A stretch of DNA of 7,762 bases from Thermoleophilaceae bacterium (GTDB lineage Bacteria > Actinomycetota > Thermoleophilia > Solirubrobacterales > Thermoleophilaceae), in contig JACCUE010000146.1 in assembly GCA_013812005.1 (NCBI GenBank), forward strand, positions 1-7,762. The letters run 5' to 3'. Positions 1-6,780 of the stretch are shown here, in pieces; positions within the stretch are counted from its first letter, which is position 1; each line of letters begins with the position of its first letter. The notes under the pieces are model-generated. The model was not told where the DNA came from. It ran no database searches and saw nothing but the letters and a program-made list of their open reading frames with translations. The position numbers were made by a program, and so were the translations under genes.

Positions 1-1053
1 CGTGGCCCAGATGAAAAGCCCGCCCGCGGGACGCGTCCACTCCGCCTCGCGGGGGAAGTGCTCGGCGAGCGCGTCGAGCATCGAGTCGCGCCTGGAGCGG
101 TAGATCTCGGTGAGCGAGCCCACGTAGTCGCGCCAGTCCGCTTGCTCGAAGTAGGCCTGCACCATCAGCTGCGAGAGGGTCGACGTGCAGAGGTCGGCCT
201 CCTGCTTGCCTAGGTTGATCTTCTCGAGCACCGGAGGCGGCGCCACGACCCACCCCAGCCGGATTCCGGGCGAGAGTATCTTCGAGAAGGTGCCGAGGTA
301 CATCACGTACACGCCACCGTCGAGCGCGAAGAGCGGCGGCAGCGGGTCGCCCTCGTAGCGCAGCAGCCCGTACGGGTTGTCCTCGAGTACGAGCAGCTCG
401 CGCTGGTTGGCCACCTCGACCAGCCGTCGCCGGCGCGGCAGCGACATCGTCACCCCCGCCGGATTCTGAAAGCTCGGCACGGTGTAGATGAACTTGGGCT
501 TGCGGCCCTCGCGCTCGAGTGAGTCCAGCGTCTCCTCGAGGAGGTCGACGCGCATGCCGTCCGAGTCCATGTCCACCTGCACCACGTCCGCCTGGTAGGC
601 GTTGAACACGGGCACCGCACCCGGGTAGGTGGGGCCCTCGGCGATGATCACGTCGCCAGGGTCGATCAGCGTCTTGGTCACCAGATCGATCACCTGCTGG
701 CCACCGGTCGTCACCACCATGTCCTCGTGGTCGGCGTGCATCCCCTCGGCCGCCATCACCTCCGCGATGCACCGTTTGGTCTCGTCGAGGCCGTCGGTGG
801 GCCCGTACTGCAGGGCCTTGGCACAGGACTCCTCCGCGATCTTGGCTGTCACCGAGGCGAAGGTCTCGGGGGGGAACGTGGACGTGTCCGGTAGCCCCCC
901 GGCCAGAGAGATGACCTCGGGGCGGGCGGTGATGGCCATGAGGTCGCGCATGGCCGACGAGGTCATCACCCGCGTACGAGAGGCAAACAGTCGCGCATAG
1001 CGTTCGAGGTCCCGCGAGGTGGAGCGCGGCGGAGGCTGTTGCGGGGAGCTCAT
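1..1053 (-). CDS. PLP-dependent aminotransferase, class I/II (LysN/2-aminoadipate aminotransferase-like), C-terminus missing
   Basis: Reading the minus strand from ATG at 1053-1051 gives 351 codons with no stop before the window edge. The protein is a fold-type I aminotransferase that would move an amino group between an amino acid and a 2-oxo acid in the cytoplasm. Visible landmarks are AGGLPD near residues 51-56, QNPAG with the cofactor-ring Asn at N197, DNPYG with D225 and Y228 (pyridine N and O3' contacts), and GTFSKILSPG with the Schiff-base lysine K258. The sequence follows Thermus-type LysN closely, including the RPAGGLFIW stretch just before the cut. About 60 residues, including the expected substrate-carboxylate arginine, lie outside the window. 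No Shine-Dalgarno site precedes the ATG, so a leaderless transcript is possible. The gene is divergent from the membrane operon to its right and shows no functional link to it. Substrate is inferred only at subfamily level: aminoadipate, aromatic and branched-chain enzymes look alike here. Confidence 0.9.
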   Translation of the reverse strand, partial: MSSPQQPPPRSTSRDLERYARLFASRTRVMTSSAMRDLMAITARPEVISLAGGLPDTSTFPPETFASVTAKIAEESCAKALQYGPTDGLDETKRCIAEVMAAEGMHADHEDMVVTTGGQQVIDLVTKTLIDPGDVIIAEGPTYPGAVPVFNAYQADVVQVDMDSDGMRVDLLEETLDSLEREGRKPKFIYTVPSFQNPAGVTMSLPRRRRLVEVANQRELLVLEDNPYGLLRYEGDPLPPLFALDGGVYVMYLGTFSKILSPGIRLGWVVAPPPVLEKINLGKQEADLCTSTLSQLMVQAYFEQADWRDYVGSLTEIYRSRRDSMLDALAEHFPREAEWTRPAGGLFIWAT

Positions 1054-1216
1054 TGGCGTTGGGTTCGGCGCTGCGGCCGGGCGTCCTCGTGGCGGAGCGG
1101 CGCTTCGCGGGTCGGGTGGGCCCGCCGCGGTCGTCTATCGTGGGGCGGCCGAAGCGTACCGGTCACAAGAGCGCCGCCGGAACGTCTCGGGAGGAGCGCA
1201 GCCGCACCGTTTCTCC
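1054..1216. promoter_or_regulatory. Divergent intergenic region, presumed promoters for the aminotransferase and the five-gene operon
   Basis: This 163-base gap lies between two divergent starts and is the only place in the window able to hold a promoter for the rightward operon. A TATCGT hexamer at 1136-1141 is a weak -10 candidate for the plus strand, but no convincing -35 element precedes it. GGGAGGAG at 1189-1196 looks like a Shine-Dalgarno core but sits 20 bases before the ATG at 1217, which is too far for normal use. No clear inverted-repeat operator, riboswitch or terminator was seen. The promoter assignment rests on gene layout. Confidence 0.4.
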
Positions 1217-1795
1217 ATGAGCCTCCTTCTCGACATCGGCCAGGGTGCCGGCCTCGCCGGCGCCAGCGGCGTGCGCCCCTTTCTGCCGCCGCTGCTGGCA
1301 GGGGCTCTCGCCCGGGGGGACATCGGCCTGGATTTTGACGGCTCGGGCTGGGAGTTCCTCGAGTCTCCGGGATTCCTTCTCGCCGTGCTGGCGCTCGCGG
1401 TGGTTTCGTACATCGCCGAACGTTCGGGCGCGGACCGTCGTGTGCTCGGGCTCGCCACAGGCGTGATCGCAGTCGTGCTCGGAGCGCTTCTCTTCGCAGG
1501 GTCGCTGGCGGCCGGCAACCGGTCCGCGATCCTCGGCATCGTCGCGGGGATCCTGTGCGCTGCGCTGGCCTACGCAGCGGTGAGCGGCCTGCTCGAGCGC
1601 GCGCGGCGGCGCCTGGAGGAGGGCGCCGCCGCTCTGCTCACCGCCTACGCGGATGCCGCTGCGCTGGTGCTCGCGGCCATTGCGATCTTCGTGGCGCCGG
1701 TGGCCTTCCTCGCGCTTGGGGCGTTCGCCGTGCTGCTGGTCCGGGGACGCGGCCAGGGCGACCGCAAGTACGCGGGCCTGCGGATCCTGAGATGA
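1217..1795 (+). CDS. DUF4126-family integral membrane protein
   Basis: A 192-residue hydrophobic protein of unknown function. The N-terminal region, with small residues followed by GVRPFLPPLLAGALA (about residues 18-32), and then a short loop, an ESPGF segment and a hydrophobic helix, match the pattern of DUF4126 proteins. About five membrane segments are predicted by eye, near residues 5-32, 50-68, 78-98, 104-122 and 143-178. A charged linker (RARRRLEE) precedes the last hydrophobic stretch, and the tail is basic. The open frame continues upstream to 1019, but that part is an Arg/Gly-rich non-membrane stretch lying partly in the divergent gene, so ATG 1217 is preferred. It is the first gene of the operon, and its stop overlaps the next start as ATGA. 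The family has no established biochemical role. Its position suggests a membrane partner of the envelope glycosylation genes downstream. Confidence 0.72.
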   Translation: MSLLLDIGQGAGLAGASGVRPFLPPLLAGALARGDIGLDFDGSGWEFLESPGFLLAVLALAVVSYIAERSGADRRVLGLATGVIAVVLGALLFAGSLAAGNRSAILGIVAGILCAALAYAAVSGLLERARRRLEEGAAALLTAYADAAALVLAAIAIFVAPVAFLALGAFAVLLVRGRGQGDRKYAGLRILR

Positions 1796-3258
1796 GCAGA
1801 CCCGCCAAGGTGGTCCTGGCGGTGATCGACGCCCTGGATCCGCAGGCCCTTCAGCGGGCCGTGGCCGATGGCCGCGCACCGGCGCTCGGGGCGATCATGG
1901 ACCGCGGCGTGTACGTGGACGACTGTGTGTCCACCTTCCCCTCGATCACCCCGGTGGCCGCCTCCGCCATAGCCACGGGGCTTGGTCCCGGCGAATCGCT
2001 GATCCCGTCGATGAACTGGTACCACCGTGGCGAGGAACGCTACGTGGAGTACGGCAGCTCCTTTCCGGCCACCCGCGCGTTCGGCGTCTTCCGGTCCCTG
2101 ATGGACACCGTGTACAACATGAACCACGCGCACCTGACCCAGGAGCGGCGCACCGTGTTCGAGCACCTCGACGATGCAGGCCTGCGCACCGCCTGCACCA
2201 CCTACCTGATTTACCGCGGCCGCCACCGCCACGAGCCGTCAACCGACTCGCCCTACAGCCGGCTTGCCGAGGCGGCGCAGTTCCGCCACGCGGTGTGGGG
2301 CGCGCGCGAGCTCTTCTACGCCGACATCTTCGACTCGCAGGGCACGGGCTGCTTCTCGACCCTCGGGATGCCGGGACAGCGTGACCGCCACGCCGGCTGT
2401 GTGGGGGCACACCTCGTGGAGAACGATCTGTTCGACTTCCTGCTCTTCTCCCTGCCCGACAACGACACGTACTCCCACCGGGTCGGCCCCACCGAGCAGC
2501 CCCACTCGATCGCCGAAGCCGACCGCGCGCTCGATCGGCTGATGCACGCCGGCGGCGGCCCCGAGGCCTTTCTCGATGACCATGCGGTGATCGTGATGTC
2601 CGACCACTCCCAGAACCCGATCGACGCGAGCATGAGCCTGGCGGGCGCCCTCGAGCACCGGCGGATCCTCCTCCCCTCCGACCAGGCGCCCGAGGAAGCC
2701 GAGATAGCAGTGTGCCCCGGCGCGCGGTCAGGGCAGGTCTACGTTCTCGACGAGGGGCGCCGGGCCGAGCTGACGCCGGACATAGGAGAAGAGCTGGTGG
2801 ATGTCGAAGGGGTCGACTTCGCGGCGTGGCGCGAGAACGGTCAGGGGGTCGTCCGCAGCCGCCGCGGCGAGCTGCGCTTCGCTCCCGGCGGGGAATTCGA
2901 GGACGCGCGCGGAGCCCGTTGGAGCGTGGAGGGCGAGGACGCGGTGCTCGATCTCACGATCGCCGTGGGTGGGGTGCGCAGCGAGGACTACCCGCACGCG
3001 CTCGGGAGGCTCTGGTCGGCGCTCACTTGCCCCCGAGCGGGCGACGTGCTCGTGTCGGCCGAGCCCGGCCACGAGTTCGCCGACTGGGGCGGACACGACC
3101 ACGTGGGCGGTGGCAGCCACGGTTCCCTGCACCGCTGCGACTCGCTGGGAGTCCTGCTCATGAGCGGCATCGGCCCCGAGCGCGGAAATGAGCGCGAGCG
3201 CTGGTCGATCGAGGACGTGACACCGATGGTGCTCGAGCATTTCGGGGTGCAAACGTGA
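1792..3258 (+). CDS. Alkaline-phosphatase-superfamily phosphodiesterase/nucleotide pyrophosphatase-like protein
   Basis: A 488-residue predicted metal-dependent phosphohydrolase of the type I phosphodiesterase/nucleotide pyrophosphatase group (PF01663-like). Ligand-type residues appear in family order: D13 in VIDALDP; the FPSITP motif with T53 as likely nucleophile (S51 is the alternative); D223 and H229 in PDNDTYSH; D271-H272 in MSDHSQ; and H443 in GGGSHGS. Together these would bind two metal ions, usually zinc. The roughly 150 residues between MSDHSQ and the final His contain an inserted cap-like region, usual for substrate selection. There is no signal peptide or membrane helix, so it should act in the cytoplasm, unlike many family members. 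ATG 1792 overlaps the upstream stop as ATGA, and the protein begins directly with the first core strand; the open frame extends upstream only as a shadow of the DUF4126 gene. The substrate is unknown. Operon context suggests a phosphate or pyrophosphate ester linked to sugar-lipid or nucleotide-sugar metabolism, but that is inference. Confidence 0.85.
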   Translation: MSRPAKVVLAVIDALDPQALQRAVADGRAPALGAIMDRGVYVDDCVSTFPSITPVAASAIATGLGPGESLIPSMNWYHRGEERYVEYGSSFPATRAFGVFRSLMDTVYNMNHAHLTQERRTVFEHLDDAGLRTACTTYLIYRGRHRHEPSTDSPYSRLAEAAQFRHAVWGARELFYADIFDSQGTGCFSTLGMPGQRDRHAGCVGAHLVENDLFDFLLFSLPDNDTYSHRVGPTEQPHSIAEADRALDRLMHAGGGPEAFLDDHAVIVMSDHSQNPIDASMSLAGALEHRRILLPSDQAPEEAEIAVCPGARSGQVYVLDEGRRAELTPDIGEELVDVEGVDFAAWRENGQGVVRSRRGELRFAPGGEFEDARGARWSVEGEDAVLDLTIAVGGVRSEDYPHALGRLWSALTCPRAGDVLVSAEPGHEFADWGGHDHVGGGSHGSLHRCDSLGVLLMSGIGPERGNERERWSIEDVTPMVLEHFGVQT

Positions 3259-3371
3259 AGGATTCGGCGTCCGTGCCAAATCCTTCGGGGAGCGTGAAGG
3301 AGTCGGCGTCCGTGTCTAATTCTTCGGGGGGCGTGCCGGAATCCGCGCCCGCGTCAAGTCCTTCCGCGGTC
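3255..3371 (+). repeat. Three-copy 39-base tandem repeat inside the GtrA-family gene
   Basis: Three head-to-tail units of exactly 39 bases lie at 3255-3293, 3294-3332 and 3333-3371. By direct count, units 1 and 2 match at 34 of 39 bases, and units 1 and 3 at 27 of 39. Because 39 is a multiple of three, the units encode related 13-residue peptides: VKDSASVPNPSGS, VKESASVSNSSGG and VPESAPASSPSAV (the first V is read as Met at the start codon). Every unit begins with GTG, so each carries a possible start codon. The graded divergence suggests stepwise duplication, with units 1 and 2 as the youngest pair. Confidence 0.9.
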
Positions 3372-3809
3372 ACGCCTGCCGGGCACAGCCGCGTCCGCGC
3401 GGGGCTCCGGCGGCGCCACAACTGGGTGCAGCTCGTGAAGTTCCTCACGGTGGGAGGCTCGGGCTATGTGGTCAACCTGGCCGTGTTCGCACTGGCCTTC
3501 GAGGGCGGAGGGATGCACCATCTCGTGGCCGCCACCCTGGCCTTCTCGGTGGCCGTGACCAACAACTTCTGGTGGAACCGGCATTGGACCTTCGGCGCGC
3601 GGGAGGGGCGCGCGGGCTTCCAGGCCTCCCGCTTCCTCGTTGTCAGCCTCGCCGCGTTCGTCTTCGCGGCGGTGATCCTCGAGGTGCTGGTAAGCACCAC
3701 CCGGATACCGGAGATCGCAGCGCAGGCGATCTCGATCGCAGCGGCCACGCCACTCAACTTCGTCGGGAACAAGATGTGGAGCTTCGGCACCGCCTCGCGC
3801 GGCCTCTGA
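3255..3809 (+). CDS. GtrA-family membrane protein with a repeat-built N-terminal extension
   Basis: A 184-residue protein. Residues about 57-180 form a GtrA domain with four membrane segments, near residues 58-82, 86-106, 117-143 and 150-171. Two family motifs stand out: WNRHWTF at N108-F113 after helix 2, and GNKMWSF at N172-F177 after helix 4. GtrA-like proteins are implicated in translocating polyprenyl-phosphate-linked sugars or in anchoring partner glycosyltransferases, which fits the two GT-C genes directly downstream. Residues 1-39 are a Ser/Pro/Gly-rich extension made of three 13-residue repeats; residues 40-56 are basic (RVRAGLRRRHN) and probably cytoplasmic. GTG 3255 overlaps the previous stop as GTGA and is the best start, but in-frame GTG codons at 3273, 3294, 3312 and 3333 could also serve, giving shorter proteins with an intact domain. 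Most GtrA proteins are about 120-150 residues, so the extension is extra. Confidence 0.9.
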   Translation: MKDSASVPNPSGSVKESASVSNSSGGVPESAPASSPSAVTPAGHSRVRAGLRRRHNWVQLVKFLTVGGSGYVVNLAVFALAFEGGGMHHLVAATLAFSVAVTNNFWWNRHWTFGAREGRAGFQASRFLVVSLAAFVFAAVILEVLVSTTRIPEIAAQAISIAAATPLNFVGNKMWSFGTASRGL

Positions 3810-5512
3810 GCGGGCTCACACGGGGGCTCCTGCTCGCGCTTGTCGCCTTCGCGGGACTGGTTGCGGTCCCGGCGCAGCCGGCGCAGGCCAAGCCCCAGCT
3901 CGAGCGACCTCCCTCGCAGACGTCGGCGCCGCCGGGGTATGACCTGAGCGCCGCGGAGGTCGTGCGCATAGCCGGACTGGGTGAGAAGGTGCGCACGGAG
4001 CGTGGACGCCACCGCCGCTTCGCGCCCACGGCCTACACGCGCGGGGCCGGGCGCTGGCAGGTGAGCTACTTCGACTCCGAACCCCGCGAAGTGGCGCAGG
4101 TACGCATCGACGACGCCACGGGCGCGATCCTCGAGGAGTGGACCGGCGATCAGGTCGCGTGGACGATGGCCCGCGGCTACGACGGCGCCTTCGGGCGCAA
4201 GCTCAACTCGCCCTGGATCTGGCTTTCGCTGTGCGTGATGTTCCTCGCGCCCTTCGTAGATCCACGGCGGCCGCTGCGGCTGCTGCATCTCGACCTGCTG
4301 ATGCTGCTGGCCTTCGGGCTCTCACACGTGTTCTTCAACCGCGGGGAGATCGACACGTCGGTGCCCCTCGTCTACCCCGTCCTGCTCTATCTGCTCGCCC
4401 GCATGCTGTGGGCCGGGTTTCGCCCCCGCGAGCGCCGCGAGCGCCTGCTGCCGCTCGTCCCCGCCACGTGGCTGCTGGTGGCGCTCGTTGCCCTCGTGGG
4501 CTTCCGGGTCGGGCTCAACGTGATCGACTCGAACGTGATCGACGTGGGCTACGCGAGCGTGATCGGGGCGGACAGGATTGCCGACGGTGACCCGCTCTAT
4601 GGCCCGGGCTTCAGTGAGGACGTGGAGAGCGGGGACACCTACGGCCCACTCACCTACCTGTCGTATCTGCCGTTCGAGCAGGCCATGCCCTGGAGCGGAG
4701 CGTGGGATGACCTGCCGGCCGCACACGGCGCGTCGATTGCCTTCGACCTGATCACCCTGCTCGGGCTCGTGATGCTCGGCCGCCGGCTACGACCCGGAAA
4801 GGCGGGCTACGAGTTGGGCATCGCCCTCGGCTACGCCTGGGCGACCTATCCGTACGCGCTGTTCGCGCTGCAGACCAACTCCAACGACGGCCTGGTGGCG
4901 ATGTGCACCGTGCTCGCCCTGCTGGCCCTCACGCTCGCTCCCGCACGGGAAGGCCTGTCTGCCGTGGGTCGGGGCGCCGCGGTTGGCCTCGGGGCGGCGG
5001 CCAAGTTCGCTCCGCTGGCGCTGGCGCCGCTGTTCGCCGGCGGGCTCGGGTCCGTAGCCGCGCGCCGGTCCCGACGCCTGGTCATGCTCTTCGGCGCGGC
5101 GCTGCTCGCGGTCCTCACCGCCGCCGTGCTGCCCTTCGTGGGAGACGGCGGCCTGCGCGAGGTCTACGACCGCACGATCGGCTATCAGGTCTCGCGCCCG
5201 TCGCCCTTCAGCGTCTGGGGTCAGAGCGAGTCGCTCGGATGGCTGCAGACCGCCGTCAAGGCCGGGGCGGTGGGGTTGGCTCTGGTCGTGGCCGTGGCGC
5301 CGCGCCGGCGCGGGCCGCTTCAGGTGGCCGCTCTGGGCGCCGCGGTGACCATCGCGGTGCAGCTTGGGGTGACCCACTGGTTCTACCTCTACGTGTCGTG
5401 GTTCGCGCCGCTCGCCCTGGTGGCTCTGCTCGGTCCCTACCGGCGGCCCGCGGCGGCCGGGCCGCCGGCGTCGGCTGAGCGCTCCTCCGAGCGTGAGCCG
5501 GTCCCGGCGTGA
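3776..5512 (+). CDS. Secreted PepSY-like domain fused to a multi-pass GT-C (GT87/DUF2029-like) glycosyltransferase
   Basis: From GTG 3776 this is 578 residues. Residues 1-38 look like a signal peptide or signal anchor: basic n-region, hydrophobic core GLLLALVAFAGLVAV, then AQA before K39. Residues about 53-125 form a small soluble domain (AAEVVRIAG helix, WQVSYFDSEP strand, VAQVRIDDATGAILEEW) with the layout of a PepSY domain. Residues about 145 to 555 hold around eleven membrane segments with GT-C features: acidic residues D251 and D256 in an early loop (VIDSNVID), a GDPLYGPGF segment, TYGPLTYLSYLPFE, and GAAAKFAPLALAPL with K410, resembling the K-x-x-P motif of GT87 enzymes. It likely transfers a sugar from a polyprenyl-phosphate donor on the outer membrane face; acceptor unknown. 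The start overlaps gtrA-like coding by 34 bases. CTG 3806, overlapping the upstream stop as CTGA, is an alternative that keeps the hydrophobic core. The open frame upstream to 3572 is a gtrA shadow. Confidence 0.78.
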   Translation: MELRHRLARPLSGLTRGLLLALVAFAGLVAVPAQPAQAKPQLERPPSQTSAPPGYDLSAAEVVRIAGLGEKVRTERGRHRRFAPTAYTRGAGRWQVSYFDSEPREVAQVRIDDATGAILEEWTGDQVAWTMARGYDGAFGRKLNSPWIWLSLCVMFLAPFVDPRRPLRLLHLDLLMLLAFGLSHVFFNRGEIDTSVPLVYPVLLYLLARMLWAGFRPRERRERLLPLVPATWLLVALVALVGFRVGLNVIDSNVIDVGYASVIGADRIADGDPLYGPGFSEDVESGDTYGPLTYLSYLPFEQAMPWSGAWDDLPAAHGASIAFDLITLLGLVMLGRRLRPGKAGYELGIALGYAWATYPYALFALQTNSNDGLVAMCTVLALLALTLAPAREGLSAVGRGAAVGLGAAAKFAPLALAPLFAGGLGSVAARRSRRLVMLFGAALLAVLTAAVLPFVGDGGLREVYDRTIGYQVSRPSPFSVWGQSESLGWLQTAVKAGAVGLALVVAVAPRRRGPLQVAALGAAVTIAVQLGVTHWFYLYVSWFAPLALVALLGPYRRPAAAGPPASAERSSEREPVPA

Positions 5513-5535
5513 GGGCGCTCGCCGGCGTGAGGGCG
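5504..5535 (+). repeat. Direct repeat duplicating the GTG start of the GT87 gene
   Basis: The 14-mer ccggcgtgagggcg occurs at 5504-5517 and again at 5522-5535, offset by 18 bases (six codons). Each copy carries an in-frame GTG, at 5509 and at 5527, so the gene has two equivalent-looking starts. The first forms the GTGA overlap with the upstream stop. Confidence 0.75.
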
Positions 5536-6780
5536 TTCCCATTCCTCGTCCTGGCCGCGTCATTCACCGTCACGCTGCTCCCGGGTCCCTGGGGCGATGA
5601 GAGCGTGACCGACCTCTTCCTCTACCGCTCCTACGCCGACCTCTTCCTCGACGGCTCCCTGCCCTACCGCGACGTCGCCTTCGAGTATCCGCCGCTGGCC
5701 GCCCCGCTGCTGGGTCTGCCGGCGCTCCTGGGCTCTGGCGACGACGCCTATCGCCTGGCCTTCGCGGCACTCGCCCTGGTACTGGCCGCAGGCCTGGTGG
5801 CGCTCGTGGGCGCGCTGGCCCGCCGCACCGGCGGCGATCCGCGCCGGGCGATGCTGGCCGCCGCCGCCGCGCCCCTGTTCACCGGCGCCATGTTGCGCAC
5901 CCACTTCGACCTCGCACCAGTGGCCCTCACGCTGGGGGCGCTGTTGCTGCTGGTCTCGAACCGGCCACGCGCGGGACTGGCGGTGCTGGGCGCGGGGGTG
6001 ATGACGAAGGGCTTCCCGGTCGTGGTCCTGCCGGTCGCTGTCACATGGCTCGCGGCTCACGGCCGGCGCCGGGAGGCCGTCGAGGGTGGGGCCGCCATGG
6101 CCCTTGTCGTGATCGCCATAGCCGGTGTCGCGGTTGCGCTTTCTCCGTCCGGCGCCGCCGATGCTGTGACCTACCACCTGGACCGCCCGGTGCAGGTCGA
6201 GAGCGCCCCGGCGCTGGCGCTGCTGGCGCTCGACGGCCTCGGCGGCGGTCGCGCGGACGTCGTGCACAGCCATAGGTCCGAGGGGGTGGAGCACCCGGCC
6301 TCGGCGGCGGTCGCCGCGCTGTTCACCGCGCTGCTGATCGGTGCGGTCGCCCTGATGATGGCAGGGGCGGCCCGGCCGTCGACGGCGGACGCCGGCGACG
6401 GATCCGACGCGCGGGTGCTGGTCCTGGGCTCGCTCGCCGCCGTCACGGCGTTCGCCACGTTCGGAAAGGTGCTCTCGCCGCAGTTCCTGATCTGGGTCGT
6501 GCCGCTCGCGGCGCTGGCGTTCGCATGGCGAATGCCAGCGCTTGCCGCCGCCGCGACCGCCGCGATCGCGCTCACACTGGTCGAGTTCCCCGCTCACTAC
6601 GCCGACGTCGTGGCCCGCGAGCCGGCGGCCCTGTGGCTCGTGGCTGCGCGCAATGCCACGCTCGCGCTGGCGGTGGCCCTCGCCTCGCGGGCGGTCCTGA
6701 TCAGCGGGGCGCCGGCTCGAGGATCTGCTCGATCGCGGTGGCGTGTCCGTCGAGGCCCGCCTCGACCAGCACCGCGTTGA
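5509..6780 (+). CDS. GT87-family (DUF2029-like) integral membrane glycosyltransferase
   Basis: A 423-residue multi-pass protein, probably a polyprenyl-phosphate-sugar-dependent transferase of the GT-C fold. After the first helix (about residues 10-26) comes the extracytoplasmic loop with the family signature: TDLFLYRSYADLFLDGSLPYRD followed by FEYPPLAAPLLGLPALLG. D35 is the likely catalytic acid by analogy with GT87 mannosyltransferases. VMTKGFPVVVLP carries K167 and P170, and FGKVLSPQFLIWVVPL (K320, P324, Q325) is the usual late motif. Around nine to eleven helices are visible. GTG 5509 overlaps the previous stop as GTGA; GTG 5527 is an alternative start. The last ~26 residues (ISGAPARG through PRPAPR) are Arg/Pro-rich, unlike the rest, and are encoded antisense to the end of the YmdB-like gene. 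Sugar and acceptor cannot be told from sequence. It is a second, separate GT-C enzyme beside the fusion gene, so two successive sugar additions are plausible. Confidence 0.88.
   Translation: MRALAGVRAFPFLVLAASFTVTLLPGPWGDESVTDLFLYRSYADLFLDGSLPYRDVAFEYPPLAAPLLGLPALLGSGDDAYRLAFAALALVLAAGLVALVGALARRTGGDPRRAMLAAAAAPLFTGAMLRTHFDLAPVALTLGALLLLVSNRPRAGLAVLGAGVMTKGFPVVVLPVAVTWLAAHGRRREAVEGGAAMALVVIAIAGVAVALSPSGAADAVTYHLDRPVQVESAPALALLALDGLGGGRADVVHSHRSEGVEHPASAAVAALFTALLIGAVALMMAGAARPSTADAGDGSDARVLVLGSLAAVTAFATFGKVLSPQFLIWVVPLAALAFAWRMPALAAAATAAIALTLVEFPAHYADVVAREPAALWLVAARNATLALAVALASRAVLISGAPARGSARSRWRVRRGPPRPAPR

Noticed and set aside
629..1000. Plus-strand reading frame of 123 codons
   Set aside because: It lies entirely antisense to conserved aminotransferase coding sequence and has a low-complexity product.
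1189..1196. GGGAGGAG as the ribosome binding site for the DUF4126 gene
   Set aside because: It ends 20 bases before the ATG at 1217, and no alternative start codon lies at a suitable distance.
1019..1216. N-terminal extension of the DUF4126 gene
   Set aside because: The added 66 residues are Arg/Gly/Ala-rich, partly overlap the divergent aminotransferase, and do not fit the family start.
3255..3371. Three direct repeats as a possible small CRISPR array
   Set aside because: The units are directly adjacent with no spacers, lie in frame in a coding gene, and diverge gradually from one another.
3158..3448. Minus-strand reading frame of 96 codons with a repeated Thr/Asp/Ser/Phe-containing peptide
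   Set aside because: It is the reverse complement of the 39-base repeats. It spans the end of the phosphodiesterase gene and the start of the GtrA gene, and has no recognisable domain.
5560..6597. Long minus-strand reading frame of 345 codons opposite the GT87 gene
   Set aside because: Its product is rich in Arg, Gln, Gly and His, typical of a GC-rich antisense shadow, while the plus strand encodes clear GT87 motifs.
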